64,000 nt of DNA, taken from Hyphomicrobiales bacterium. Lineage in GTDB: Bacteria > Pseudomonadota > Alphaproteobacteria > Rhizobiales > JAJFHR01. Under the pieces are notes generated by a model. The model made no database searches. It was given only the letters and a program-made list of their open reading frames with translations, and was not told the origin of the DNA. The translations under genes were made by a program, and so were the position numbers. Shown in pieces: positions 63,301 through 64,000 of this stretch (position 1 is its first letter; each line of letters opens with the position of its first letter). Where the stretch lies: NCBI GenBank assembly GCA_021775475.1, contig JAJFHS010000041.1:114272-178271 (forward strand), read 5' to 3'.

Positions 63301-64000
63301 TCACTTTGACATTTATAGTGCCAACATCGCCAATAGCCGGCGTCCCGGAAAGAACACCTGTGGTTGCATTTATGCTGAGCCAAACCGGAAGCAGACTTCC
63401 GTTATCCAACGTTGCTGAATAACTTAGAGTATCGCCAAAAACCAAATCGTCATCCGTGAAACTGGTCGAGGTATCCAGGTTGAAAAGAGTGTTGATACTT
63501 GATGTGATATCGGTAAGAACAACTGCAACCACCGGGGCATCGTTTACATTGTCGACCGTCAGCTGGAAAGTATCACTCGCAGTTGCCAAAGATCCGTCTG
63601 TGGCGGTGACCTGCACCAGTATAGATCCAACATCACCATTGGCAGGCGTTCCCGACAAAACACCTGCGGCACTGATCGATAACCAGGAAGGAAGCGCGCC
63701 ACCGCCATCAAGAGCGGCTGTGAACATCAGGTTGTCACCGACATCAACGTCATCAAAACTGCTGGAAACATCAAGGGAAAATACGGCATCCTCATTGGTC
63801 GATGTATCCACAATCACGACCGATACAACCGGGGTATCATTTACATTGTCAACCGTCAGCTGGAAAGTATCACTCGCAGTTGCCAAAGATCCATCTGTGG
63901 CGGTGACCTGCACCAGTATAGACCCGACATCGCCGTTGGTCGGGGTTCCCGATAAAACGCCCGCAGCATCAATTGATAACCAGGAAGGAAGCGCGCCACC
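60356..64000 (-). CDS. Very large RTX/cadherin-like secreted adhesin, C-terminal part
   Basis: At least 1214 residues; the N-terminus lies beyond the right edge. From the edge inward (high to low coordinates): two or more 99-residue dystroglycan-type cadherin-like repeats (63544-64000) and a divergent one (about 63247-63543); an RTX block (GGNDFINGLAGNDTLVGGSG); about 700 residues of passenger-like beta-helix repeats (GNQGTGTLDILNGADATF, GRDGGDGTLNVINGGRVEIR); then a second RTX block (GDDNLDGGGGNDTIDGGVGA) and a short C-terminus ending DDFIFV. The RTX blocks bind Ca2+ after export. The upstream exporter and fusion genes (58512, 57100) are the obvious secretion route. Confidence 0.92.
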   Translation of the reverse strand, partial: GGALPSWLSIDAAGVLSGTPTNGDVGSILVQVTATDGSLATASDTFQLTVDNVNDTPVVSVVIVDTSTNEDAVFSLDVSSSFDDVDVGDNLMFTAALDGGGALPSWLSISAAGVLSGTPANGDVGSILVQVTATDGSLATASDTFQLTVDNVNDAPVVAVVLTDITSSINTLFNLDTSTSFTDDDLVFGDTLSYSATLDNGSLLPVWLSINATTGVLSGTPAIGDVGTINVKVTAIDGSAASVSDTFQLTINQTFVGTNGNDILTGTAFDDVIDGLGGNDFINGLAGNDTLVGGSGGDTFAFGSSSGQDTITDFNSGDGDKIDVSALGITNLAGIGISDDGTNTTIDFGGGNTVVVNNVLSASFTAAEFIFAPVVIVGNTSLATLAIGGGVVATGDTQIPVSTIVGDTVTAAGAIIGNQAGSDGTATVSGVGSELNINVGNLSVGNQGVGSLTVAAGGRVTIDSGNQDNTIGGDFQDLIVGGAVGGVGNLTITGVGSTVTTIGTDNLTRIGFNGGDGTLLVEAGGTLDTFFLEVGRNVGSTGVATVTGAGSTIIVSTENGTFAAPYDYESGFVRVGRDGGDGTLNVINGGRVEIREGIINNTDSSGPGLQLGRNGSTGTVLVDGIGSVISLTQSSPIQGFGAFLQIGRGDNAGILGGNGVMTISNGALVELVGEDSGVSLGSRNVAAGGAASDGVLTIETGGQLVVNGGGQQGRISIGNGVGTTGLVTIDGSGSLLSVTSGALGFSNVGNQGTGTLDILNGADATFVNTRLEVGSQVGSSGTVNVNGVGSTLSLDEQLLVGSRGDGILTIVSGGVVTVAQGVQFGAAAGSSGFGTVTGADSRLDVTGFFSVGQGFVDPGGTFGIPGAATTGTLDILAGGTVTGDELLVGGELNTTGTVTVSGAASSLTVLGNIGLGNLGTGLLNVSNSGQVQANQIDVFSGGTVSGDGTINADVVVSGGIVGPGNSPSILTVVGDFTLNSGAIETDITGTIAGTQFDVLNVTGNAAFNSGRVSFNFDGFAPTVGDSFQFVTSGTTSGGVSNLSILVEGLDAGFQFNPLVFGAAGLSVTAAATGIAKANTTLFFGSGQNDAVSGGLGDDNLDGGGGNDTIDGGVGADTLTGAAGNDTLIGGSGGDTFVFASSFGNDTITDFTAGVGIDDVIEIDSALGLANLAQVQAASQLLLNGDSVITIDAGNSITLTGVDFNNLDQDDFIFV
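63544..64000 (-). repeat. 297-base tandem repeat within the adhesin gene
   Basis: The DNA at 63544-63840 recurs from 63841 to at least 64000 with few changes (the segment beginning TTACATTGTC is nearly identical), a period of exactly 297 bases or 99 codons. The array continues past the right edge, so its copy number is unknown. Recent duplication is implied by similarity at silent sites. A diverged unit precedes it at about 63247-63543. Confidence 0.9.

Overview
The window comes from an alphaproteobacterium, most likely an aerobic or microaerobic heterotroph of the Hyphomicrobiales/Rhodobacterales kind. This rests on a complete ccoNOQP-ccoGHIS cluster behind a perfect FNR/FixK box, many ABC and TRAP importers for organic acids, peptides and sulfonates, proline-racemase-family genes, and two intergenic palindromes of the alphaproteobacterial REP type. 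No tRNA, rRNA, CRISPR array or intact insertion sequence was seen. The species cannot be named from the sequence.

Left part (1-15000, mostly minus strand): the end of a branched-chain-type ABC importer (LivH N-terminus and a Tat-exported binding protein); typA/bipA; molybdate uptake (modA on plus, modBC on minus) with a small metal module between them (outer-membrane barrel and MerP-like protein) whose promoter is built like a mer promoter; an OmpA lipoprotein; and a dppDF-SBP-BC importer operon ending in a nitroreductase.

Carbon-acid block (15200-25700): a TRAP transporter (dctP, hairpin, dctQ, dctM with an unusual coiled-coil tail) lies downstream of a five-gene operon: class II aldolase, aconitase-like large and small subunits, a PrpF/methylitaconate-isomerase-like protein and a methylisocitrate/dimethylmalate-lyase-like protein. 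The last four match, in kind and order, the terminal steps of the methylitaconate-dimethylmalate route. A small HTH gene is divergent from it.

Molybdo-hydroxylase block (25960-29910): FAD, 2Fe-2S and molybdopterin subunits plus a MoaD/ThiS-like protein. After it come an unassigned permease-like protein, a BCCT carrier, a MATE exporter and xanthine phosphoribosyltransferase.

Imino-acid block (35300-40270): two divergent proline-racemase-family genes flank a DapA-family gene that is probably a hydroxyproline-pathway deaminase, followed by an SDR and a hydroxyisobutyrate-dehydrogenase-family gene. One racemase homologue appears to lack both catalytic cysteines.

Sulfonate-like block (40270-47400): DegT aminotransferase and HisD-like dehydrogenase with a LysR regulator, divergent from a TauABC-type importer. 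Its permease carries a cadherin-like periplasmic insert.

Respiration (47945-55770): ccoNOQP-GHIS, including ccoQ (52 aa) and ccoS (50 aa). Beyond it is a scarred region (55900-57000) holding a csgF start fused to an IS3 transposase tail and an antitoxin remnant. The right end is a type I secretion operon: a membrane fusion protein, an ABC exporter and a very large RTX/cadherin adhesin running off the right edge.
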